NCBI RefSeq assembly: GCF_024347495.1
Contig: NZ_AP025491.1
Coordinates: 372,001-436,000 of the forward strand
Origin: Vibrio gallaecicus
Lineage (GTDB): Bacteria > Pseudomonadota > Gammaproteobacteria > Enterobacterales > Vibrionaceae
Direction of reading: 5' to 3'
Length of the DNA stretch: 64,000 bases
The first letter of the stretch is position 1. Every line of letters starts with the position of its first letter. The position numbers were made by a program, and so were the translations under genes. A model generated the notes under the pieces. It worked only from the letters and a program-made list of their open reading frames with translations. It did no database searches and was not told the origin of the DNA. Shown in pieces: positions 45,573-54,559 of this stretch.

Positions 45573-45810
45573 ATATGAAATGTAAACAATCTAGTATTAG
45601 CAACTCCCAAGTCAATTACCAAGTAACTATATGAGCTTCTAAATACTGTAGCCAACTTTGACCTAATAAAGGATGAAAACCTATTAACCACAATTGCTTT
45701 CTTAGTTAATGATGAGCATAACCTTTAAGATTGCAAGCTTATAAACTCCGACTCATATTAATCATAATTAACATACCTCTCATACCAAAACTAAATGAGA
45801 GGGAATAGTT
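45573..45810. other. Leader region of the dual-OB/DUF488/DUF4326 operon
   Basis: No gene seen. AT-rich, with promoter-like sequence possible in the ATTAATCATAATTAAC stretch at 45758-45773, and the hairpin 45776-45802 just ahead of the start codon. Confidence 0.45.
45776..45802 (+). promoter_or_regulatory. Hairpin that can hide the ribosome binding site of the dual-OB gene
   Basis: CCTCTCAT, loop ACCAAAACTAA, ATGAGAGG: a perfect 8-bp stem. Its right arm contains the GAGAGGG Shine-Dalgarno sequence, 7 nt before ATG 45811. Folding would block translation initiation, so a trans factor, small RNA or temperature change could switch it. The structure is seen; its regulatory role is inferred. Confidence 0.45.
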
Positions 45811-46437
45811 ATGAATCACAACCCAACACTATGCACGTTAGTTGTTTTGGCCAACTCGGTGAAACACGGACAATGCTGCGTAGCCGGAAAGCGTTTAGAC
45901 ACCAAAGAGTGGGTTCGTCCTGTTTCGAATGCAGACGGTGCCGAACTTACGAGCCAGCAGGCGAGTGCGATGAACCCGTATGGCGCTTATAAGGTTAAAC
46001 CTTTGCAAAAGGTAAATATGTGTTTTGAACAAGCTGTGCCTCTTAAAAATCAGCCAGAAAATCACCTGATTAATGGTGCGCAGTGGGTACAGCAATATAA
46101 CATTACCGCTGATGAACTGAATCAGTTTCTAGACACACCAACCTCACTTTGGGGTTGTGGTGATCGAATGGATTATCAATCAATAATGCTTGGTCAAGCG
46201 GCAGTTGAGCAATCTTTACAGCTAGTCAAGGTTAAGCACTTGATGCTATACGTTGATGGCAATGATAAGCGTAGAGCATCGTTTTCATACAATGACATTC
46301 AATATAATTTGGCCGTGACCGATCCAAGTTTTGATAATCTCGTATCCCAGCAAAGTGATCTGATGGGTATTTTATGTATCAGCCTTGGCGAAGAGTTTCA
46401 TGGCGATTGCTACAAACTTGTCGCTGCAATTTACTGA
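45811..46437 (+). CDS. Dual OB-fold (DuOB-like) domain protein
   Basis: 208 aa. The pattern LVVLANSVKHGQCCVAGK, then WVRPVSNADGAELT and a later SLWGCGDR is what I know from proteins annotated as dual OB-domain proteins, found in conflict-system and nucleic-acid-binding contexts. First gene of a tight operon with DUF488 and DUF4326 genes (10 bp and 1-base overlap spacing). OB folds usually bind nucleic acid or nucleotides. Good GAGAGGG ribosome binding site inside a hairpin. No catalytic residues recognised. Confidence 0.68.
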   Translation: MNHNPTLCTLVVLANSVKHGQCCVAGKRLDTKEWVRPVSNADGAELTSQQASAMNPYGAYKVKPLQKVNMCFEQAVPLKNQPENHLINGAQWVQQYNITADELNQFLDTPTSLWGCGDRMDYQSIMLGQAAVEQSLQLVKVKHLMLYVDGNDKRRASFSYNDIQYNLAVTDPSFDNLVSQQSDLMGILCISLGEEFHGDCYKLVAAIY

Positions 46438-46447
46438 GGAAAGATTC

Positions 46448-46888
46448 ATGAACATTTATACTATTGGATTTACCAAAAAGGGTGCTGAGAGGTTTTTTAC
46501 ACTGCTAAAGAAAAACGGTGTTAAAACTCTAGTAGATGTGCGATTAAACAATGCTTCGCAGTTGGCAGCGTTCGCGAAAAAAGATGATCTCGCTTACTTT
46601 TTGAAAGAACTGTGTGATATTGAATACTTACACATGCCAAAATTGTCACCTTCGGAAGACATCCTTAAAAGCTATAAAGCGAAAACGTTGTCGTGGTCCG
46701 AGTATGAAGTTAAATTTAATGCCTTGTTGCAACAGCGTAAAGCGGAGGGGCTGTTGAATGATGAGACACTCGAAGGTGCTTGCTTCCTATGCAGCGAACA
46801 TGAAGCCGATCAATGTCACCGCCGCCTTGTGGCTGAGTACATTGCAAACTACTCTGAATCAAATGTTACGATTAAGCACTTAAAATAA
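46448..46888 (+). CDS. DUF488 family protein
   Basis: Start at ATG 46448 (146 aa) set by AGGAAAG just upstream; the ORF could be extended to 46385 but that would overlap the previous gene by 53 bp. Motifs: MNIYTIGFTKKGAERFFTLL, TLVDVRLNN, LSPSEDILKSYK and CFLCSEHEADQCHRRLVAEY; the CxxE...CHR signature is typical of DUF488. DUF488 proteins occur in many defence islands and may process nucleotides or bind metal, but their reaction is not established. Stop overlaps the next start by TAATG. Confidence 0.88.
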   Translation: MNIYTIGFTKKGAERFFTLLKKNGVKTLVDVRLNNASQLAAFAKKDDLAYFLKELCDIEYLHMPKLSPSEDILKSYKAKTLSWSEYEVKFNALLQQRKAEGLLNDETLEGACFLCSEHEADQCHRRLVAEYIANYSESNVTIKHLK

Positions 46889-47505
46889 TGAATAAGTTAC
46901 TGATTTTATGCCCTAAAGAGTTCAACTGCTTTTCAAAGTTTAAACGCAAGTTAGACAGAATTACTTCTAACATGCAGAGTGTTGAACTACTGACGACACG
47001 CGATGATAATGGTCTGCTCAAACAGTATGCAGAAAGCATTCACACCTCTCTTGAAGTACAAGACGTAATGCTAGAAACACCTAGCTTCACACACGCTGTT
47101 ATCTTTGATGACGGTGAAGTGTTTCAAAGTGAAATAGAAATGATCACGTCGCAAGGGATCCCTCTTCGTGTTATTAAGATTGCAGTGACCCGAGTTGTTA
47201 ATATCAAGAACGATACTGAATACGCGGATGAGAAAAGTACAAATAATTACGAATATATCGGTAGAGGTTCTTATTGGGGAAATCCTCATTCCATGTTCGA
47301 AGCAATGGAAGACAGCGATGAAGACCCACGTGAAGCCGTCATCCGCATGTATAAATACGACTTTGATTACGACAAGTTTTTGAATATCGACAAAAGTAAA
47401 GTGTATGAGCTAGCAGGTAAGCGGTTAGGGTGTTTTTGTAAGCCACAATCATGCCATGGTGATGTCTTGGCTGACTACTTAAATCAATGGGATGATGGGA
47501 AATAA
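46888..47505 (+). CDS. DUF4326 domain protein
   Basis: 205 aa. The C-terminal half has YIGRGSYWGNPHSMFE, then REAVIRMYKYDF and LGCFCKPQSCHGDVLADYL, the conserved DUF4326 blocks with C-x-C-x3-SCH. The N-terminal half (LLILCPKEFNCFSKFKRKL onwards) is a nucleotide-binding-like alpha/beta segment of unknown type; the DUF4326 part alone is usually smaller, so this is a two-domain protein. Cys/His pairs could bind metal. Third gene of the dual-OB/DUF488/DUF4326 operon. Role unknown. Confidence 0.85.
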   Translation: MNKLLILCPKEFNCFSKFKRKLDRITSNMQSVELLTTRDDNGLLKQYAESIHTSLEVQDVMLETPSFTHAVIFDDGEVFQSEIEMITSQGIPLRVIKIAVTRVVNIKNDTEYADEKSTNNYEYIGRGSYWGNPHSMFEAMEDSDEDPREAVIRMYKYDFDYDKFLNIDKSKVYELAGKRLGCFCKPQSCHGDVLADYLNQWDDGK

Positions 47506-47738
47506 AGCCTCATGGCAGTAACGAATAATGCTTAGCAGATAGTTTTTACCAGTTGTTGTTTTAATAACTCGAAATAGGTTATATATTCTGGTATAACGTA
47601 TGCAATACTTATCAAGATGAGGCGTAAAACTACGCCTTTCATTTATCAACACCATGAGTCGCTAGTCATTACATTGAAGTTTAGATATGAACATGGAAGA
47701 GTGGTGTAGAGCTATTATGACTTTATATGGTGAGCATC

Positions 47739-50543
47739 ATGAGTGCGTCAAACTTCACTTTTCTAAACGACACCTATTCTAGGTTATCAGGTTTAGCCTA
47801 TCAGGCTGAATCATACATCTTCAGCGATCCCCAAACATCAGCATTTAAGTTACGTGCTTATACCGAGTTGATGGTGGAGTACATATACTCACACCTTGGT
47901 CTAGAAAGTGATGATAATGCAGACCTTTTTAATAGACTTAGCAATCAATGTTTTCGTGATGTCGTCGTTTCTGAAATTCAGGCTAAGCTTCATCTTTTGC
48001 GGAAAGAGGGCAACAAAGCCGTTCATAATAATGCTATCTTTAAGCCGAGTGATGCTATGTTTCTCACGAAAGAGGCATATTTAGTAGGTCGTTGGTTTAT
48101 CCAGACCATGCAGCATGGCTATTTGTTTATTCCTGATTTTGTCCCCCCCTCCCCAACAGAAGATCTCTATAGAACACTCGAGCAAAAAAACGAGCAATTG
48201 AAGGCGGATCTTGCAAACCGAGCACAAGAAGTTGAGCAAACGAATCACGCTCTAGATTCAGTTAAAAAAGAATTAAGACAAGCCCAAGAGAAAGTTTCGC
48301 TAAGTGAAGAAGAACTTATACATAAAGCAAGATCATTTAAAAGCTCCAGTAGGGAAGCCGCCAATAACTTTGATCTACAGATGGAGGCGACTCGAAAGAA
48401 AGTTTCTATCATGGATCATTTTGAGGGTACTGAACTAACAAAGGGCCAACGAACGGCTATCGATGGCATTGAAGAGTTTGTTAAGTCTGAGGATATCGAC
48501 AACTTTATTCTTCATGGTTATGCAGGTACTGGTAAAACGTTTATTACTAAAGGTATTGTTGATTACTTAACTGCTTTAGGTAGAAAGTGTGTGTTGTTAG
48601 CGCCGACCGGGAAAGCTGCAAAAGTCATTTCTGAAAAAACAGGTTATGCCGCATCAACGATTCATCGGGCTATCTACAAAATAGCAGAAACTATGGACGT
48701 TGAAGATGGAAGTGATAGAGCACCTGTTGCACCATTAAAAGTAAACAATGACGGTAATAACACCGTTTATATCGTGGACGAAGCATCGATGCTATCGGAT
48801 GCATTCTCAAGTATGGATAATATTCAGTTTGGTTCAGGAAAAGTACTGTCTGACCTTATTGAATATAGTCGCGCTGCAACGCTTGAAATCATGGCTACGG
48901 TTAATCGTAAGATGATATTTGTCGGTGACCACGCTCAGTTACCTCCGGTAGGAATGTCTTTTTCTCCAGCTCTACATAAAGAATATCTACAACAAAAGTA
49001 CCAATTAAAGACCGTTGAGAGCTGCCTAGATGAAGTCGTACGTCAGAAAGCGGGAAGTGGTGTTATGGATAATGCGATTATGCTACGTGATAGCATCGAT
49101 ACTATGACGTTTAATGAACTGGATTTTTCCTGTGCCAAGGGTGATATCAACTCTGTTGAACACAATGCGGTTATTGACCACTTTATGACGGTTTGTAACG
49201 GTCAGATTAAGGGCACAAAAAATGCGATGTTAATTGCTTCTTCAAATAAAAAGGTCAAGCAATATAACGATAAATGCCGTGAAAAATTTTTCCCAAATCA
49301 AAATAAACTGTGCGTGGGAGATAAATTAATCTCAGTAGCTAACCATTATTCAGAAGAATACTTTGTCGCTAATGGTGAGTTTTTACTGATTACTAAAATC
49401 TTTGGGAGTGCAGAACACCAAAAACTCTATTCATTTACGATCGAGGACGGTAAGAAAAAGAACCTAATGTTGGACTTCACTTTCAGAGATGTTGAGTTGC
49501 TCTTTAAAGGTGAAGGTACCTCGGTAAAAAGAGTGAAAACCAAGGTTATTGAACATTTACTTTATAATGATGAGCCGGGATTAACATCAGAGGAAATGCG
49601 AGCTTTGCATATACAGTTTGATTCTAAGTATAAGGATAAATCTAAAGAAGATAAAACTACTCTCAGAAAAACAGATCCTTACTTGAATGCTTTTAAGGTT
49701 AAATTCGGTTATGCCATCACATGTCATAAAGCTCAGGGTAGTGAATGGGAAAATGTGTTTGTCGATTGTTCGTACCACACACCTAGTTTACTGAACAAAA
49801 ACTATTTTCAGTGGCTTTATACTGCTATTACGCGTACGTCATCAAACTTGTTTGTTATTGATGAACCGAAAATCAAGCTTGGAAGTAGCGCAAAGCTCGT
49901 TGGTTCAACATCTTGGGCTGATGGACCAGAATTTAATACTCCAACTGTTAATCCAACATCGCCTTCAAGCTCGCCTGTCGACATAGGAGAGCACGAATTA
50001 TCAAGCTGCCCTGTAGAGCTCCAAGATTTATATAGAAAAGTACAAAGCTTAATCGCAGGGCATGATATTGCTATTGAGCAGATACTTCACAACAACTATC
50101 AAGAGATGTATGTGTTTAAATCTCATGATGCGACCGCTGATGTCAGACTAATTTATAATGGCAAGTTTAAGGTATCAAACGTTTATGTGCTTGGAAGTGG
50201 GATGCTGCAAGTTGCCCTCACTACCTTACTTACACCATTGAAAGGTTGCGTGCTGTCATCTGTTACTGAAGGAAACGCAGCTCATGACTTTTCATTTGAG
50301 AAGCCTCACTTAGAAACGTTCCATGAGAGGTTGACTAGTGTTTATCTAGAACACGGGATTACGGTGTTAGACATCAAGCAAAATTCATGGTGTCAGCGCT
50401 ACACACTAAGTAAAAATAACGAAACCGCAGTCATCGACTTCTATTACAACGGTAAACATCAGTTTAATCGTGTAGCACCAATGCCCAACGCTAGTAGCTC
50501 GAAAGCTCTACTAAAAGAATGTGCAGATATTTGGACATCATAA
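47739..50543 (+). CDS. RecD/Pif1-like SF1 helicase with N-terminal DUF4145-like domain
   Basis: 934 aa with ATG 47739 (GGTGAG 4 nt upstream); ATG 47727 has no ribosome binding site. This start also aligns MSASNFTFL with MQKSNFEFL of HsdR. Residues 1-125 are a DUF4145-like helical domain, then a coiled coil (about 140-210). Motor motifs: HGYAGTGKT (about 259-267), APTGKAAKVISE (Ia), VDEASML (Asp347), VGDHAQLPPVG (III), TCHKAQGSEW (V) and LYTAITRTSSNLFV (VI), as in RecD2/Pif1. Two C-terminal repeats of about 75 aa (near 760 and 860) follow. Likely 5'-3' unwinding of DNA. Unlinked to recB/recC. Confidence 0.88.
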   Translation: MSASNFTFLNDTYSRLSGLAYQAESYIFSDPQTSAFKLRAYTELMVEYIYSHLGLESDDNADLFNRLSNQCFRDVVVSEIQAKLHLLRKEGNKAVHNNAIFKPSDAMFLTKEAYLVGRWFIQTMQHGYLFIPDFVPPSPTEDLYRTLEQKNEQLKADLANRAQEVEQTNHALDSVKKELRQAQEKVSLSEEELIHKARSFKSSSREAANNFDLQMEATRKKVSIMDHFEGTELTKGQRTAIDGIEEFVKSEDIDNFILHGYAGTGKTFITKGIVDYLTALGRKCVLLAPTGKAAKVISEKTGYAASTIHRAIYKIAETMDVEDGSDRAPVAPLKVNNDGNNTVYIVDEASMLSDAFSSMDNIQFGSGKVLSDLIEYSRAATLEIMATVNRKMIFVGDHAQLPPVGMSFSPALHKEYLQQKYQLKTVESCLDEVVRQKAGSGVMDNAIMLRDSIDTMTFNELDFSCAKGDINSVEHNAVIDHFMTVCNGQIKGTKNAMLIASSNKKVKQYNDKCREKFFPNQNKLCVGDKLISVANHYSEEYFVANGEFLLITKIFGSAEHQKLYSFTIEDGKKKNLMLDFTFRDVELLFKGEGTSVKRVKTKVIEHLLYNDEPGLTSEEMRALHIQFDSKYKDKSKEDKTTLRKTDPYLNAFKVKFGYAITCHKAQGSEWENVFVDCSYHTPSLLNKNYFQWLYTAITRTSSNLFVIDEPKIKLGSSAKLVGSTSWADGPEFNTPTVNPTSPSSSPVDIGEHELSSCPVELQDLYRKVQSLIAGHDIAIEQILHNNYQEMYVFKSHDATADVRLIYNGKFKVSNVYVLGSGMLQVALTTLLTPLKGCVLSSVTEGNAAHDFSFEKPHLETFHERLTSVYLEHGITVLDIKQNSWCQRYTLSKNNETAVIDFYYNGKHQFNRVAPMPNASSSKALLKECADIWTS

Positions 50544-50570
50544 CGCGAAATATAATGTGGAGAATTGAAT

Positions 50571-51983
50571 ATGAATGAACAACCTTTTCGCGTTGTGAAC
50601 AACCTACGCAAATCAGGAAAGCTACAAGAAGCTTGGAGTGTTGGTTTTGCTGCACTAGAGCAGAACCCCCAAGATGCGTATCTAAAAGGTTCACTATTTT
50701 GGCTGTGCTACGAGTATATGAAACATAAGCAAGAAAAGATTGCTACCAGAGCTGCTACGTCTGGAAACTACAGACCAAGTGATTTCGAGTTTGAACAGAT
50801 AGAGAATCTACTACAGACCATAGCCGGTCTAGAAATCCCAACTGGTGGGTTAGAGTATAAAATGCTTTTGGTTCAATTCCGAAAGAACATTGAGTGGTTT
50901 CCGTCGCTGATTCATATGGTGCTAGATAAACAGGGTACTATCTTTGATGATGAGTCTAAACAGCCCTTTCAAGCTGAAAAAGGTGAAGTGCCTAGTTTAA
51001 TGCTATCGATTACTCGGCAAGTTGCAAGTGCTTGGCTTAGAGCAAGGGAGTACTGGCAAATCGATCTCCAACAAGTGATGTCACTGATTACCCTAACTCG
51101 CTCACATGTTAAAGATACCAAGCACATTATTTGGTTAGATTACGATCAAGCTAAGTGTTTTATCGTGTCGGGTGACTACGGCAAAGCTAGAGAATTAATC
51201 TTACCAATTTTGCGTAAAAAACAACGAGAGAGCTGGGCGTGGGGAGCTCTAGCAGCTACATATCAAAAAGAATCGCCTGATTTGGCTACGATGTTTTTCG
51301 CCAAAGGTATTGATTCTGCGCATGATGTGACATTTGCTCTTAAATTACTCCAAGGCATTGTTCCTTTGTTTCTCAATGCAGGTCAGCCAGATAAAGCCTC
51401 AATGTGCGTGAAGTTGGCTGTAGGGGCATATAAAGAGAACGGTTGGAAAGTAAAGCCAGAACTAGAAAAGTTACAAGGTCAACAGTGGTATGACTCATCT
51501 GTTGATGAAACTTTATTAATGACGTATTTAAAGTCTGTTTCAAAGGATGTGACTAACCATCTTCATGGTCCCTTACAATTTATAAACGGCGTCGTAGAGA
51601 GCATCCATAGATCAGGCAAAGGCTTCAACGTATTTGTTAACAAATCCACGTTAATGTCAGTGCGAATAGGAGCCCACCAAGGAAAAGTGAAACCTAAACC
51701 TGGAGATTATGTAGAGCTTTCGATATCTCAAAATGAAGAGCGAGAGGTGGTCTCGTGTAAATGTATCGATAAGGTTGAGATTAACGACGTATCGTTCACT
51801 GAAGGCGAATTGCGCATTGCACCCAAAGGCTTTGGTTTCGTAAATGATACTTTTGTACCTCCATATATCATAAACAGTATCGAGAACCAGTCTCAAGTAA
51901 AAGTGATGCAAGTGTTGTCATGGGATAAAACCAAGAGCCGATATAGTCAGAAAGCCGTTTCAATTAGGCTAGATAACGCTTAG
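50571..51983 (+). CDS. TPR-like protein with C-terminal S1/cold-shock-like region
   Basis: ATG 50571 (470 aa) is chosen because GGAG at 50559-50562 gives 8-nt spacing; TTG 50565 is worse. Residues 1-300 are helical repeats (LQEAWSVGFAALEQNPQDAY, GDYGKARELILPILRKKQRE) of TPR type. Residues about 335-470 hold a beta-rich region; ELRIAPKGFGFVNDTFVPP resembles the cold-shock/S1 core (KGFGFV). This build recalls proteins of TOTE-type conflict systems with TPR plus S1/CSD-like domains. It starts 27 bp after the helicase and is probably its partner, possibly binding RNA or single-stranded DNA. Family call tentative. Confidence 0.65.
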   Translation: MNEQPFRVVNNLRKSGKLQEAWSVGFAALEQNPQDAYLKGSLFWLCYEYMKHKQEKIATRAATSGNYRPSDFEFEQIENLLQTIAGLEIPTGGLEYKMLLVQFRKNIEWFPSLIHMVLDKQGTIFDDESKQPFQAEKGEVPSLMLSITRQVASAWLRAREYWQIDLQQVMSLITLTRSHVKDTKHIIWLDYDQAKCFIVSGDYGKARELILPILRKKQRESWAWGALAATYQKESPDLATMFFAKGIDSAHDVTFALKLLQGIVPLFLNAGQPDKASMCVKLAVGAYKENGWKVKPELEKLQGQQWYDSSVDETLLMTYLKSVSKDVTNHLHGPLQFINGVVESIHRSGKGFNVFVNKSTLMSVRIGAHQGKVKPKPGDYVELSISQNEEREVVSCKCIDKVEINDVSFTEGELRIAPKGFGFVNDTFVPPYIINSIENQSQVKVMQVLSWDKTKSRYSQKAVSIRLDNA

Positions 51984-52083
51984 CGACTGTCCCTCTTTAT
52001 AAGCTTATTATCTCTATTTCTCTTCGCTTCTCCGCTATTGTTTTATCTACACAACGACTTGAATGATAGCAGCGGAGACAGCA

Positions 52084-52692
52084 ATGGAAACTCAACTTAT
52101 TTCAGTTAACGATCTTGGTTACATGCGCCACAATCGAGCTTATGCAAATCGATACCGTCATACTCGTCGTAATCAAGGCGTTGATACAGTCGCTAGAGAG
52201 TTTCACAAGCAGTTAATGTTAGTCGAAAGAGATATTACACAGTGGTTTACTCGGTTAATTAACTCAAAGAATGAACGAATCCTAAGGTACAAGTCTTCAA
52301 ACGGTATGTTGAAGTACCAAGAGATCGATTTTATTGCTGAAAATGAGTTTGGACTTAAGTTCTGTGAACTTAAGTTAAATGGCTCTCTTGCTATTTGTAT
52401 TGACATGACTTTCTTATACACAGGTTTGGAAAGTGAAGGACGAAACTTCACGGATGTTGCTGTGTTGTCGGACTATTTCCAGCAAAAGGGTGAAAACAAC
52501 CACATCTGGTTAGATATTAAAGATGTATTGTCTGTAGCTTTACAAGAAGGGTGGTTCACGAGCGAGCGAGTAGAGGAAATTCGAGAGTTGCATGAGGTGA
52601 TGAATAATCCAATGGAAATGTTGCCTGAAGTGCATGAGATCCCGTTGAATAACCCTTTTGCTCAACTACAAGCTACACGTTTAGAGTGCTAA
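52084..52692 (+). CDS. Candidate PD-(D/E)XK nuclease-fold protein
   Basis: 202 aa from ATG 52084, chosen because GGAG at 52073-52076 is 7 nt upstream; an ATG at 52063 is possible. Residues 80-97 read E-I-D82 ... E95-L-K97 ([20 protein letters not shown]), which is the beta-strand D...ExK pattern of PD-(D/E)XK nucleases, preceded by a helix. This is a by-eye match and not a family hit. The N-terminus is very basic ([17 protein letters not shown]), suitable for nucleic acid binding. It lies 20 bp before the island SSB gene and follows the helicase/TPR pair, so a DNA-processing role is plausible. Confidence 0.55.
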   Translation: METQLISVNDLGYMRHNRAYANRYRHTRRNQGVDTVAREFHKQLMLVERDITQWFTRLINSKNERILRYKSSNGMLKYQEIDFIAENEFGLKFCELKLNGSLAICIDMTFLYTGLESEGRNFTDVAVLSDYFQQKGENNHIWLDIKDVLSVALQEGWFTSERVEEIRELHEVMNNPMEMLPEVHEIPLNNPFAQLQATRLEC

Positions 52693-52712
52693 TACAGAAC
52701 GAGGAACAAAAA

Positions 52713-53231
52713 ATGGCGAGTCGTGGGATTAACAAGGTTATCCTTGTGGGCAATGTCGGTCGTGACCCTGAAATTAAAAGTTTTGCTAACGGTGAAAGCG
52801 TTGCTTCTTTGTCTTTGGCAACATCAGAAACGTGGCGAGATAAGAATACTGGCGAGAATCGCGAGAAAAGTGAGTGGCATAGGGTGTCTGTGTTTGGTAA
52901 TACTGCCAACTTTGTTGCTAACTATGTTCACAAAGGGAGTCAGCTTTACATCGAAGGTCAGTTAAAGACTCGTAAATGGCAAGATCAAAACGGACAAGAA
53001 AGATATTCCACTGAAGTCGTCGTACGTTGGCCAAATGGTTCATTGCAACGGCTAGGTTCAGCAAATACGGATAACAGCTTAAATGCTCAAATTGAGAATA
53101 CTGTTCCCAGTTTAAATTCAGGAAGTGGTCAGCGACCCTCGGCCACACAAGAACCTCGCTCGACACAATATGCTCCTCCAAGCAATACACAGGATTGGAG
53201 CAATATGTCAGACGATGATATTCCTTTCTAA
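52713..53231 (+). CDS. ssb: Single-stranded DNA-binding protein (island copy)
   Basis: 172 aa, ATG 52713 with GAGGAAC ribosome binding site. N-terminal OB fold: [64 protein letters not shown] disordered Gln/Ser/Pro linker then ends in the acidic tip DDDIPF that recruits DNA repair proteins. It is a full-length SSB, unlike the chromosomal copy only by context. SSBs on islands often serve plasmid or element replication, or protect ssDNA made by a helicase. Here the helicase is two genes upstream and a CARF protein follows. Confidence 0.95.
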   Translation: MASRGINKVILVGNVGRDPEIKSFANGESVASLSLATSETWRDKNTGENREKSEWHRVSVFGNTANFVANYVHKGSQLYIEGQLKTRKWQDQNGQERYSTEVVVRWPNGSLQRLGSANTDNSLNAQIENTVPSLNSGSGQRPSATQEPRSTQYAPPSNTQDWSNMSDDDIPF

Positions 53232-53306
53232 GGGAGCATTTCGCCAAACCTAAAGCAGCTATGCTAATTTCCTCTAAATTAACGTAATTTCCATAAGGAA
53301 AACAAA

Positions 53307-54440
53307 GTGAAAAATATCTTGGTAGCGGTAACAGGCGCAAGTCCTCAAGTCCTAACTGAAACGTTGTTTGCATTGAATCATCAAGGTAAAACAATGCCTG
53401 ATGAAGTATTTGTGATTACTACCGCTAACTCTAAGCTAACGCTAGAAGAAGGGTTATTTCAAGATGGTCATTGGAACAAGTTAATACAAGATTATCAACT
53501 TCCAGACATTAAGTTTAGTTCTGACAATATTTGGTTGATCTCTGATGAAGAAGGCAATGTGTTAGATGATGCAAAGGCCGAAGCAGACCAAGTCGTCATG
53601 GCTGACTTTATTACACAGAAAGTAGAGGAGCTGACTCGTAATGACGATGTTGCGATTCATGCTTCAATTGCTGGCGGACGAAAGACAATGGCTTTTTACA
53701 TGGGCTACGCTATGTCTTTGTATGGCCGTGAGCAAGATGTGCTGAGTCATGTGTTCGTAGACGATGATTTTGAGTTTGTGAGTGAATTTTATTACCCAAC
53801 TCCTTACGACAAGTACATCGTCGGGAGAGATAAAAAAAAGGTCGTAAACACCAAGGACGCTAATGTCACCCTGGCTGAAATCCCGTTTGTAAGAATGCGT
53901 CGTCAAGTTGATGAGTCAATTTACAACCAAATGCAAAACCATTCGTTTTCAAAAACTGTATCAGCTTTGAATAGTGCACATAGCTCGGAAATTAAAGTAA
54001 AAATTTCGACCAAGGATAAGACATTAGATGTGGCTGGTGTACCTGTAAAACTTACAGCTAAAGCGCTAGCGATTTACTTATTCTTCGTCAAAAAAGCCAT
54101 GAGAACGGAAACGTTGGGGCGAATATTTGAAGAAGACGTTGACCAAACGCGTGAATATTTAGAAGTATTAGACTCAATGAAAGCCGACGTGCGTTTGTAC
54201 AAAAGCATGGGTTTAGAAGATGAGGGGCAGTGGCGTCAGAATGATTTTGAATTGACACCTAAATTGACGAAAGACTTCGTACGTCAGTCATTAAGTGCAT
54301 TCCATAAAACGTTAGAAGGGCGTTTGGTTCCAGATATCGTAGAAAAAATCAAAGTGCACTCTGATGGTGCAAAATCAGGAGCAACGTACAGCATTTCACC
54401 AGAGTTTACGGTTATGTGTGATGGTACATATTTGAAATAG
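53307..54440 (+). CDS. CRISPR-associated ring-nuclease/Csm6-type CARF protein (NE0113 family) without CRISPR
   Basis: 377 aa, GTG start with AAGGAA 7 nt upstream. The N-terminus ILVAVTGASPQVLTETLFAL and the SIAGGRKTM motif (120-128) are the two nucleotide-binding signatures of the NE0113/Csm6-like CARF family, which bind or cleave cyclic oligoadenylate in type III CRISPR immunity. The C-terminal part (VKLTAKALAIYLFFVKKAMR and the following helices) is winged-helix-like. No HEPN motif of RNase form (R-x4-6-H) was recognised. No CRISPR array or cas10 was found in the window. Last gene of the run that includes helicase, TPR/CSD protein, nuclease-like protein and SSB. Confidence 0.85.
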   Translation: MKNILVAVTGASPQVLTETLFALNHQGKTMPDEVFVITTANSKLTLEEGLFQDGHWNKLIQDYQLPDIKFSSDNIWLISDEEGNVLDDAKAEADQVVMADFITQKVEELTRNDDVAIHASIAGGRKTMAFYMGYAMSLYGREQDVLSHVFVDDDFEFVSEFYYPTPYDKYIVGRDKKKVVNTKDANVTLAEIPFVRMRRQVDESIYNQMQNHSFSKTVSALNSAHSSEIKVKISTKDKTLDVAGVPVKLTAKALAIYLFFVKKAMRTETLGRIFEEDVDQTREYLEVLDSMKADVRLYKSMGLEDEGQWRQNDFELTPKLTKDFVRQSLSAFHKTLEGRLVPDIVEKIKVHSDGAKSGATYSISPEFTVMCDGTYLK

Positions 54441-54559
54441 TTTAAAAAGAACTCATCTTTCAGAAGTCAAAGTATGTTTTTTACTCAAAACTTTCCTGGA
54501 TAACCAATAAAAAGATAAAGGTATATTTTTATGGTACGCAAGTAGGAGCAGTATGTTTT

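Noticed and set aside
47195..47383. 62-aa ORF within the DUF4326 gene
   Set aside because: Out-of-frame shadow, no ribosome binding site.
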